Shown: positions 36,062-43,731 of the stretch, one piece after another
Position numbering within the stretch: position 1 is the first letter of the stretch
How the letters are laid out: each line of letters opens with the position of its first letter
NCBI RefSeq assembly: GCF_029382255.1
Contig: NZ_JARLLG010000008.1
Span: 1-64,000 of the forward strand
DNA: 64,000 nucleotides
Source of the DNA: Isoptericola croceus
Lineage (GTDB): Bacteria; Actinomycetota; Actinomycetes; Actinomycetales; Cellulomonadaceae
Direction of reading: 5' to 3'
The notes under the pieces: generated by a model
Told to the model about the DNA's origin: nothing
Seen by the model: the letters and a program-made list of their open reading frames with translations, nothing else
Databases searched by the model: none
Translations under genes and position numbers: made by a program

Positions 36062-37105
36062 ATGACCGATCGAGGTGCGGAGCTCGCCCCGCCTGCTCCC
36101 TCCGCAGGCCGCGGACCTTCCATGCTCGACGTCGCGCGCCTTGCCGACGTCTCGTTGCAGACCGTCTCCCGCGTCTCCAGAGGACGCACCAACGTGGAGG
36201 CCTCCACGCGGGACCGCGTGCTCGCTGCGATGCGAGAGATCGGCTACCGGCCCAACCGTGCTGCCCGTGCGCTGAAGTCGGGGCGGTTTCGCAACATTGC
36301 CGTCATCGCCTCCGTCATGTCGTCCTACGGCAGCATCCAGTGGGTCAGCGCCATCGCGCTCGAGGCGGCGCGTGCTGGCTACTCGGTGACGCTCGTCGCG
36401 CTGGAGTCGACCGAACCGCAGGCCGTGGCCCGCTCCTTCGACGCTCTCGCCGAGCACGCCGTCGACGGCGTCGCGCTGCTCCTGGAGCACCACATGCTGG
36501 AGGAAGCCGGGGTCAGCCTGCCCCCCGGCCTGCCCGCCGTCGTGCTGGACTCCGGGGTCGCCTCCCCGTACCCGGTCATCGACAACGACCAGGCGATGGG
36601 CGCACGGCTCGCCACACAACACCTGCTCGACCTGGGCCACCGCACCGTCCGGCACCTCGCCGGCCCCGAGGACTCTCGCGCCGCGGAGATTCGCGAGACC
36701 GCCTGGCGCGAGACCCTCGAGGCGGCCGGCGCCCCGGTCCCCCCGACGGACCGGGGGGACTGGAGCCCCGAGTCGGGCTACTCCGCCGGCCTGAGGCTGG
36801 CGGCCGACCCGGACGTCACGGCGGTCTTGGCTGCCAACGACCAGATGGCCCTGGGCATCCTCCGCGCGATGCGCGAGGCCGGCCGCGACGTGCCCGGCGA
36901 CATCAGCGTGATGGGGTTCGACGACGTACCGGAGTCCGCGAACTACCAGCCTCCCCTCACGACCGTCCACCAGTCGTTCGACCGGATCGGCGCAGCCTGC
37001 GTGTCAGCGCTCGTCGCCGAGATCGAGCGTGGCGAACGCACCTCTCCTTCACTCGTGCCCGTGGAGCTCGTCATCCGCTCGAGCACCGGACCACCACGGG
37101 CCTGA
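36062..37105 (+). CDS. LacI-family regulator of the GH51/GH43 regulon
   Basis: The 347-residue protein has an HTH slightly in from the N-terminus (SMLDVARLADVSLQTVSRVSRGRTNVEASTRDRV, about 20-53), the hinge EIGYRPNRAARALKSGR and a sugar-sensing domain (HTVRHLAGPED-like GHRTVRHLAGPED, MGFDDVPESANYQPPLTTV). It is divergent from the importer and its sites occur there and upstream of GH43. The ligand is probably an arabinose- or galactose-containing sugar; this is inferred from context. Confidence 0.92.
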   Translation: MTDRGAELAPPAPSAGRGPSMLDVARLADVSLQTVSRVSRGRTNVEASTRDRVLAAMREIGYRPNRAARALKSGRFRNIAVIASVMSSYGSIQWVSAIALEAARAGYSVTLVALESTEPQAVARSFDALAEHAVDGVALLLEHHMLEEAGVSLPPGLPAVVLDSGVASPYPVIDNDQAMGARLATQHLLDLGHRTVRHLAGPEDSRAAEIRETAWRETLEAAGAPVPPTDRGDWSPESGYSAGLRLAADPDVTAVLAANDQMALGILRAMREAGRDVPGDISVMGFDDVPESANYQPPLTTVHQSFDRIGAACVSALVAEIERGERTSPSLVPVELVIRSSTGPPRA

Positions 37106-37143
37106 CCCCCCTCCTGCACCAGGTCGGCGAGGGCCGTGGCGCG

Positions 37144-38217
37144 CTACGGCGTGAGCACCCTCGCCGCCTGCTGGGCCCGCACGCTCAGCTCGGCGGCCTT
37201 GAAGGCGTGCTCCTGGGTCATCGCCGTCTCGGTCCGCTCGAGGCAGTCGAGGATCAGCTGGCCGAAGAAGGGGTAGCCCACGTTCCCGTCCGCGACGAGG
37301 TGGTGCTCACCCTGGCCGTCGACGAGCAGCACGTGACCGGGGCCGTCGTCGGTGCCGACGTTGACGTACTTGCGCAGCTCCACGTAGCCCTCGGTGCCCA
37401 GGACGAACGTGCGCCCGTCACCCCACGTGCTCAGGCCGTCCGGCGTGAACCAGTCGACCCGGCAGTAGCCCGTGGCCCCGTTGTCCATGACGATGCCGGC
37501 CTCGCCGAAGTCGTCCAGGCCCGGGTGCTCGGGGTGGGCGTAGTTCGCGATCGCGGCGTGCGTGACCTCGGCGTCCTTGGCACCGGCGTAGTGGAGCATC
37601 TGCTCGAAGTTGTGGCTGCCGATGTCGCACAGGATGCCGCCGTACCTGTCCTTCTCGAAGAACCAGTCCGGGCGCCCGGTGCCGAGGCGGTGCGGACCGA
37701 TGCCCATGACCTGCAGGACGCGACCGATCGCCCCCTGCTCGATGAGCTGCCCGGCCAGGACGGCGGCCTCGACGTGGATCCGCTCGGAGTAGTACACGGC
37801 GTACTTGAGCCCCGTCCTCGCGGTCGCCACCCGGGCCGCCTCGAGCTGCTCGAGGGTGGTCAGCGGCGCCTTGTCGGTGAAGTAGTCCTTGCCCGCCTCG
37901 ATGACGCGCAGTCCCAGGGCGCAGCGCTCCGACGTGACCGCCGCACCGGCGACCAGACGCACGTCCGCGTCGTCGAGCACCTCCTCCTCGCTGCGGGCGA
38001 CACGCACGCCGGGGAACCGCGCACGGAAGGCCTCGACCTTCTCCGGGTCCGGGTCGAAGACCCACCTGAGCGTCCCGCCGGCGGCGACCAGCCCCTCGCA
38101 CATCCCGTAGATGTGGCCGTGGTCGAGGCGCGCCGCGCCGAAGACGAAGTCTCCGGGCCCGACGACGGGTGCGGGTATCGGGTCCGGCGCGTAGGCCGCT
38201 CCGCTGGTCATCGTCAT
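37144..38217 (-). CDS. Gfo/Idh/MocA-family oxidoreductase
   Basis: The 357-residue protein has a Rossmann-like N-terminal half (FGAARLDHGHIYGMCEGLVAAGG, then TDKAPLTTLEQLEAA with the lysine of the EKP-type motif shown as DKAP) and a C-terminal substrate domain with GILCDIGSHNFEQMLHYAGA, where the His and Asp of the family's active site are present. The first Gly-rich loop is atypical (GAARLDHGH rather than GxGxxG), so cofactor binding may differ. The start 38217 is preceded by gagagg. Last gene of the five-gene operon beginning at 42620; acts on a sugar or inositol-like compound. Confidence 0.85.
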   Translation of the reverse strand: MTMTSGAAYAPDPIPAPVVGPGDFVFGAARLDHGHIYGMCEGLVAAGGTLRWVFDPDPEKVEAFRARFPGVRVARSEEEVLDDADVRLVAGAAVTSERCALGLRVIEAGKDYFTDKAPLTTLEQLEAARVATARTGLKYAVYYSERIHVEAAVLAGQLIEQGAIGRVLQVMGIGPHRLGTGRPDWFFEKDRYGGILCDIGSHNFEQMLHYAGAKDAEVTHAAIANYAHPEHPGLDDFGEAGIVMDNGATGYCRVDWFTPDGLSTWGDGRTFVLGTEGYVELRKYVNVGTDDGPGHVLLVDGQGEHHLVADGNVGYPFFGQLILDCLERTETAMTQEHAFKAAELSVRAQQAARVLTP

Positions 38218-38236
38218 CCGATCCTCTCGTCCGTGG

Positions 38237-39412
38237 TCACCGGTCACCGGCCCCGTCGGTGGCACTGCTGCCGACGGTGATCGCACCGGGCAGGTCGGCC
38301 ACCGCCGCCGTCTTGTCGAAGAAGTGCGGGGCCCGTTCGACGAGCGTGCCCGCGCGGTAGTACGGGTCGTCAGGGCTGAGCGGCAGGTCGACCGTGCGCC
38401 GTTCGATGCCGGCGGCGTAGATCGCCGTCACGAGCTCGATGGCACGGCGTCCGTCGGTGCCGTCGACGGCGGGACGACGGCGGTCACGCACCGCGTCCAG
38501 CATGTCGCCGATCTGCCCGGCGTGGCCCACGTGCTCCAACCGGCGGTGCGACGCCGCGATCTCCTCGATCTCGGCGACGCGCGCGGGGTCACCGCCGGGA
38601 GCACGGAAGCCGTTCGGCTCGGCGGCGTCGGCGACGACCTTCCACGGCTGGGACACCCGGGCGTGGCGTCCCTGCACGACGATCGCCTGTTCCTCACCGT
38701 GGTGGACCACGGAGCTGGTCACCTCGGCGAGGGCCCGGTCGTACTGCAGGACCGCCACCGACAGGTCCTCGACCTCCGAGTTCTCGTGGGCGGCGTTGGT
38801 CAGCACCGCCGTGACGGCACGGGGCGCACCGAGCATCCACAGGGTGAGGTCCAGGTGGTGGATCGCGTGGTTGAGGGTGCACCCGCCGCCCTCGGACTCC
38901 CACGTGCCCCGCCACCACAGGTCGTAGTAGGCGGTGCCGCGCCACCAGGCCGAGCTGACCTGGGCGTGGGAGACCGGCCCGATGAGCCCGGAGTCCAGCA
39001 CCTCCTTGAGGGTGGCCATGTCGTCCCGGAAGCGGTTCTGCGCGACGACGGACAGGATCCGGCCGTTCTCGGTGGCGGCCGCGATCATCGCGTCGCACTC
39101 CTCGATCGACGGCGCCATGGGCTTCTCCACGAGGACGTCGACGCCGGCCCGCAGCGCGGTGACGGTCAGCTCGGCGTGCGTGGAGGGCGGCGTCGTGATG
39201 CTGACGAGGTCCAGGTCCTCGGCGGCGAGCATGTCCTCGACCCGTTCGTAGACGCGCGCCGAGGTGAGGTCGAGCTCGGCACGCAGTGCGGCGGCCTTGC
39301 CCGGTGCGACGTCGCACAGGGCGACGATCTCGCACTCCTTCGGAAAGCGCAGGTAGCCGTCGACGTGGGCGCCGGCGATGCCACCGGTCCCGATGATCCC
39401 GATCGTGAGCAT
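38237..39412 (-). CDS. Gfo/Idh/MocA-family oxidoreductase
   Basis: The 391-residue enzyme has the classical NAD(P) site IGIIGTGGIAGAHVDGYL at the N-terminus, ITTPPSTHAELTVTALRAGVDVLVEKPMAPS (catalytic EKP), and GGGCTLNHAIHHLDLTLWMLG with the conserved His pair. It oxidises or epimerises a sugar carbonyl. The start 39412 is chosen for ggaggaacc directly before it; the upstream ATG at 39427 overlaps the binding-protein stop. It and the next gene probably convert the imported sugar into a common intermediate in two redox steps. Confidence 0.92.
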   Translation of the reverse strand: MLTIGIIGTGGIAGAHVDGYLRFPKECEIVALCDVAPGKAAALRAELDLTSARVYERVEDMLAAEDLDLVSITTPPSTHAELTVTALRAGVDVLVEKPMAPSIEECDAMIAAATENGRILSVVAQNRFRDDMATLKEVLDSGLIGPVSHAQVSSAWWRGTAYYDLWWRGTWESEGGGCTLNHAIHHLDLTLWMLGAPRAVTAVLTNAAHENSEVEDLSVAVLQYDRALAEVTSSVVHHGEEQAIVVQGRHARVSQPWKVVADAAEPNGFRAPGGDPARVAEIEEIAASHRRLEHVGHAGQIGDMLDAVRDRRRPAVDGTDGRRAIELVTAIYAAGIERRTVDLPLSPDDPYYRAGTLVERAPHFFDKTAAVADLPGAITVGSSATDGAGDR

Positions 39413-39423
39413 GGTTCCTCCGG

Positions 39424-40728
39424 TCACTGGGCGGCCTCGGTCGAGCTCTGGACCTCCGCGATCAGCGCGTCCGCCGCCTCCTGCGGCGTCCGCACCTCGA
39501 ACATGACGTCCTGCAGGTAGCGCGACAGGATCGTCTCGATGTCCGAGGCGCCGTTCGGGACGATCGCCGGCGCCTCACCCAGGTGCGGCGTGCGCTGCTC
39601 GGCGAAGTCGGCGGCCTTGCGCTCCTCGACCGTGAGGTCCTCGCCGAGCGCGTCGAGGGACTGGGCGTTCGCCGGGATCCCCCGCTCGGTGCCGATGATC
39701 CTGGCCGCCTCGGGGTCGTTGACCAGGAAGTCCACGAGCAGGGCCGCCTCGGCGGGGTGCTCCGACTTGGACGCCACCGACCAGTACATCCCCGGCTTGA
39801 AGTAGTCGTAGCTCGTGGTGTCCTCGTCAGGGGTCGGCAGCGGCACGAGCTCGAGCTCGGCATCGATGGCCGCCGCGTAGGCCGTGATCATGGTCGACGG
39901 TGTGAAGATCGCCGCTGTCTTGCCGGTCGCGAACAGGGTCTGGTCGAGCGGCAGGGTGAGGGTCTCCGCGGTGGTCGACGCCGACGGCGCGGCGCCGTGG
40001 GTGGTCCAGTCGAGCGCGAGCTGGAAGTAGTCGGCCAGCGTCTCGGGCCGGATCACGATGTCTTCCTCGGAGAAGAGCTGGTCGCCGTGCTGGCGGGCGA
40101 AGAGCTGCAGCGTGAACTCGTTGTAGATGACGTTCGTGCCGTACGTGTCGCCCGGCGACTCGTCGGTGACCTCCTCGGCCCAGGACTCGAACTCGTCCCA
40201 GCTCCAGGTCGAGGTGTCGGGCAGCGGCACGCCCACCTCCTCGACCAGGTCCGTGTTCACCAGCAGGCCGGTCGACGTGGTCGAGATCGGCATCGCGTAG
40301 AGGGTGTCGTCCCACGTGCCCATCTGCAGCACGGCCGGCTCGAGGCCCGAGGTGTCGAGCTGGGGCTGGGACCCGAGGTCGACGAGGCTGCCCCGCGAGG
40401 CGTAGGAGGCGAGGTAGAGCTGGTCCATCTGGATGACGTCGGGCGAGTTGCCGCCCGCGGTGGCGGTGGCGAGCTTCTCCCAGTAGCCGCTCCAGTCGGA
40501 GAACTCCGGCTCGATCGTGATGTTGGGGTACGCCTCCTCGAACAGGTCGAAGACCTCCTGAGTGCGGGCGTGGCGGGTGTCACCGCCCCACCACGTCACG
40601 CGGAGGGTCACGGGCTCGTCGGTGAGCTCGGTCGACCCCTGGGTCTGCGCCACGCCGCACGCGGCGAGCGACAGCGTCACGGCCGCGGCGGCGGTGCCGG
40701 CGGCGGTACGGCGGATGCGGTTCGTCAT
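39424..40728 (-). CDS. ABC sugar-binding lipoprotein
   Basis: The 434-residue protein has a lipobox LAAC-G (Cys24) after a short signal peptide, and an extracellular solute-binding domain (VTWWGGDTRHARTQEVFDLFEEAYPNITIEPEF, SPDVIQMDQLYLASYASRGSLVDL, GKTAAIFTPSTM). It captures the substrate of the second importer. Order is permease-permease-binding protein-oxidoreductase-oxidoreductase, all minus strand, with 25-bp or smaller gaps. Confidence 0.93.
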   Translation of the reverse strand: MTNRIRRTAAGTAAAAVTLSLAACGVAQTQGSTELTDEPVTLRVTWWGGDTRHARTQEVFDLFEEAYPNITIEPEFSDWSGYWEKLATATAGGNSPDVIQMDQLYLASYASRGSLVDLGSQPQLDTSGLEPAVLQMGTWDDTLYAMPISTTSTGLLVNTDLVEEVGVPLPDTSTWSWDEFESWAEEVTDESPGDTYGTNVIYNEFTLQLFARQHGDQLFSEEDIVIRPETLADYFQLALDWTTHGAAPSASTTAETLTLPLDQTLFATGKTAAIFTPSTMITAYAAAIDAELELVPLPTPDEDTTSYDYFKPGMYWSVASKSEHPAEAALLVDFLVNDPEAARIIGTERGIPANAQSLDALGEDLTVEERKAADFAEQRTPHLGEAPAIVPNGASDIETILSRYLQDVMFEVRTPQEAADALIAEVQSSTEAAQ

Positions 40729-40753
40729 GGGTTGGTCCTTCGTGTACGGAGGC

Positions 40754-41695
40754 TCACTTGAGCCCGGTGGTGGCGATGCCCTGGACCAGGTACTTCTGGC
40801 CGAAGGCGAAGGCGAGGACGAGGGGCACGATGGCGACGACGCTCATCGCGAACATCGCGCCGAACGACGAGGTCGACTGCGCGTCGATGAAGGAGCGCAG
40901 CGCGATCGGGACGGTGTAGAGGTTCGGGTCGGTCAGGTAGATGAGCTGGGAGAAGAAGTCGTTCCACGTCCAGATGAACGTGAAGATCGCCGTGGTGGCC
41001 AGGGCGGGCTTCATCAGCGGCAGGATGATCTGGAAGAAGATCCGGCCGTGCCCGGCACCGTCGATGCGGGCGGCGTCGTCCAGCTCACGGGGAAGCCCGC
41101 GGATGAACTGGACCATGAGGAAGATGAAGAACGCGTCGGTGGCGAGGAGCTTCGGCACGATGAGCGGCAGGAACGAGTTCACGAGGCCCGCCTGCGCCCA
41201 CAGGATGTACTGCGGCACGATCACGACGTGCACGGGCAGCATGATCGTGATGAGCATGTAGACGAACGCCGGTCGCTGGTACCTGAAGCGCAGCCGGGCG
41301 AACGCGTACGCCGCCATGGAGCAGCTCACGAGGTTGCCGATGATCGAGCCGAGCACGACGAGCGCGGAGTTGAGCAGGTACACGCTGAAGGGCCTGCCGA
41401 GAGCCGTCCAGCCGTAGGTGTAGTTCTCCACGTGGAACGTGGTCAGCAGCAACGACGGGTTGCCGAAGATCTGGCCGTCCGGGCGCAGCGAGCTGACGAT
41501 CATCCACAGCACCGGGTACAGGGTGGTGACGACCCCCAGGATCAGCACGGTGTGCTTGGCGACCCTGCCGAGCGTGCGTCTGGACCCGCGGCCGTCCGTA
41601 CGCCGTCGGACGGTTCCCGGCGGCCTGTCGCCGAGGTCCGGGCCCGGTCGGCGGCTGGTGAGGGCGGCAGGGCGGGCGGTGGACTCAGTTGTCAT
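40754..41695 (-). CDS. ABC sugar permease (MalG type)
   Basis: The 313-residue membrane protein has a 45-residue basic cytoplasmic N-terminus, six helices and the EAA loop RELDDAARIDGAGHGRIFFQIILPLMKP. The start lies 11 bp inside the partner permease gene, showing tight coupling. Subunit of the importer with the binding protein at 39424. Confidence 0.93.
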   Translation of the reverse strand: MTTESTARPAALTSRRPGPDLGDRPPGTVRRRTDGRGSRRTLGRVAKHTVLILGVVTTLYPVLWMIVSSLRPDGQIFGNPSLLLTTFHVENYTYGWTALGRPFSVYLLNSALVVLGSIIGNLVSCSMAAYAFARLRFRYQRPAFVYMLITIMLPVHVVIVPQYILWAQAGLVNSFLPLIVPKLLATDAFFIFLMVQFIRGLPRELDDAARIDGAGHGRIFFQIILPLMKPALATTAIFTFIWTWNDFFSQLIYLTDPNLYTVPIALRSFIDAQSTSSFGAMFAMSVVAIVPLVLAFAFGQKYLVQGIATTGLK

Positions 41696-42620
41696 AGTGC
41701 ACCCAGTGCTTCGAGAGCCAGAAGTTGATCGCGGTGAAGGCGCCGATGATCAGGACGAGCAGCCAGGCGAGCGCCGACGCGTACCCCATGCGGAACGACG
41801 AGAAGCCCTCCTGGTAGAGGTAGAGCGTGTAGAAGAGCAGCGAGTCGGACGGCCCTCCCGATCCCCCCGAGACGATGAAGGCCTGGGTGAAGGACTGGAA
41901 CGAGTTGATGACCGCCAGGACGAGGTTGAAGAAGATGATCGGGGTCAGCAGGGGCAGCGTGATGGCGAGGAACCGGCGCCAGGGTCCCGCGCCGTCGGAG
42001 GCGGCGGCCTCGTAGAGCTCTCCCGGGATCTGCCGTAGTCCGGCCAGGAAGATCACCATGGGTGAGCCGAACGTCCAGACGTGCAGCAGGATGATGGTCC
42101 CCAGTGCGGTGTCGGGGTCGCCGATCCAGCTCGTGGTGGACTGGATGCCCACGAGGCCGAGCAGACCGTTGAACAGTCCCGAGCCGCCGAAGACGAGCCG
42201 CCAGAGGACGGCGATCGCCACGGAGGCGCCGAGCAGGCTGGGCAGGTAGAAGGCCGAGCGGTAGATCGCACGGCCGCGCAGCCCGCGGTCCAGCACCAGC
42301 GCGAGACCGAGGGCCACCAGGAGCTGGCCGGGCACGGAGATCGCCACGTAGGCGAACGTGACGAACAGCGACTGGTGCAGGCGCCCGTCGGTCAGCATGC
42401 GCTCGAAGTTCTCGGCGCCGACCCAGCTCGCGTCCTGCAGCAGGTTGTAGTCGGTGAACGCCAGGTACAGCGAGGCCAGGATCGGGCCGAGCGTGAGCAC
42501 GACGGCTCCGGCCAGCCAGGGGCCGAGGAACGCGAGCGCGGCCTTGTTGTCGGGGGCTCGTTGCCGGGTGCGGCGTGGTGGTGAGCTCCTGCTCTGCCGC
42601 TCTCGCTCGGCGACGGACAT
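41685..42620 (-). CDS. ABC sugar permease (MalF type)
   Basis: The 311-residue protein starts MSVAERERQSRSS at 42620 with gaggagg upstream, has six helices and the EAA loop GELYEAAASDGAGPWRRFLAITLPLLTP. It heads the operon and is divergent from the LacI gene at 42727, with two operators in the 106-bp gap. No ATPase gene accompanies it. Confidence 0.93.
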   Translation of the reverse strand: MSVAERERQSRSSPPRRTRQRAPDNKAALAFLGPWLAGAVVLTLGPILASLYLAFTDYNLLQDASWVGAENFERMLTDGRLHQSLFVTFAYVAISVPGQLLVALGLALVLDRGLRGRAIYRSAFYLPSLLGASVAIAVLWRLVFGGSGLFNGLLGLVGIQSTTSWIGDPDTALGTIILLHVWTFGSPMVIFLAGLRQIPGELYEAAASDGAGPWRRFLAITLPLLTPIIFFNLVLAVINSFQSFTQAFIVSGGSGGPSDSLLFYTLYLYQEGFSSFRMGYASALAWLLVLIIGAFTAINFWLSKHWVHYDN

Positions 42621-42655
42621 GTACGCCTCCTCATTGAGGTCGGACCTTCGTCGGG

Positions 42656-42680
42656 TGATACGTATCAGTGATACGTATCG
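42656..42680. promoter_or_regulatory. Tandem gatacgtatc operators
   Basis: tgatacgtatca (42656-42667, perfect palindrome) and tgatacgtatcg (42669-42680) lie 13 bp apart centre to centre, on almost opposite faces of slightly more than one helical turn. They are CG-centred as LacI sites usually are and lie between the divergent importer and LacI genes. The motif differs clearly from the other two LacI motifs in this window. Confidence 0.72.
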
Positions 42681-42726
42681 GGAGTCTATGACAGACTCGA
42701 CGACTGTCAAGAGAGGGAGACCGACG

Positions 42727-43731
42727 ATGGGCAGCTCGACCCCGCCGACCAGTCGCGACGTCGCGCGCCTCGCCGGCGTCTCGCAGACGACCGTGTCCTA
42801 CGCCCTCACCGGCAAGGGTGCGGTCTCACCCAGCACGCGCCGGCGGGTGCTGCAGGTCGCCGAGTCCATCGGGTACCGGCCGAACCTCGCCGCCCGGTCC
42901 ATGCGCACACGCCGCTCCGGGCGGCTCGCCGTGATCACGGGTGTCGCCATCGACAACCAGCCCTCGATGGTGACCGGCGCGAGCGAGGTCGCGAACGCCG
43001 CCGGATTCATCATGGAGACCCACAGCGTCGACGGCAGCATCGCCGACCGCACGGACCGCACGCTCGAGCTGGCGTCCGGCGGCCAGTACGAGGGCATCCT
43101 CACGTTCGTGCCGGTGCTCCCCGCCGCCCTGTCGACCGACCGGAGCGCGGTCCCGGTGATCGCCGCGACCGCCTACGACGAGGACATGCACAGCACGGGC
43201 GAGCTCGCCGACGCGAGCCTGCTCGACACGTTCGTGTCGACGCTGGCCGAGGCCGGGCACCGTCGGTTCGTGCACGTCGCAGGCCCGGACCAGTACGCCT
43301 CGGCGCGCGCGCGGCGCGAGACGTACCTCGCGGCGGTCGACCGACACGGGGTCGAGTCGCTCGGCGTGCTCGGCGGCGACTGGCCCCCGGAGACCGGTCG
43401 GCGAGCCGTGCTCGCGCTGCCGGACGACGCCCCCCCGGTGGCCGTCATCGCCGCGAACGACAACCTCGCCCTCGGAGTGCTGCGGGGAGCTGCCGAGCGA
43501 GGATGGTCGGTGCCCGGCGACCTGGTGCTGACCGGCTGGGACAACGCGGACTTCGGGGAGTACACCATGCCGTCGCTCACGACGATGGCCGTGGACTTCC
43601 GTGAGGGAGGCCGCCGGGCCATGCGGCTCCTGATCGCCACCCTGCGCGACGAAGAACCTCCGGTGTCCACGACCCCCCTGCAGCGCATCGTCTGGCGCGA
43701 GTCGACCGGGTCTATCGCCCCGGCCAGCTGA
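42727..43731 (+). CDS. LacI-family regulator of the second sugar importer
   Basis: The 334-residue protein has a typical HTH (TSRDVARLAGVSQTTVSYALTGKGAVSPSTRRRVLQVAESIGYRPN, taken in parts) and a sugar-sensing domain (IAANDNLALGVLRG, LTGWDNADFGEYTMPSLTTM). I place the start at ATG 42727, after gagagggaga; an ATG at 42688 would add 13 residues. Its 3' end overlaps the convergent GH35 gene by 20 bp. It probably controls the importer, the two oxidoreductases and itself. Confidence 0.9.
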   Translation: MGSSTPPTSRDVARLAGVSQTTVSYALTGKGAVSPSTRRRVLQVAESIGYRPNLAARSMRTRRSGRLAVITGVAIDNQPSMVTGASEVANAAGFIMETHSVDGSIADRTDRTLELASGGQYEGILTFVPVLPAALSTDRSAVPVIAATAYDEDMHSTGELADASLLDTFVSTLAEAGHRRFVHVAGPDQYASARARRETYLAAVDRHGVESLGVLGGDWPPETGRRAVLALPDDAPPVAVIAANDNLALGVLRGAAERGWSVPGDLVLTGWDNADFGEYTMPSLTTMAVDFREGGRRAMRLLIATLRDEEPPVSTTPLQRIVWRESTGSIAPAS

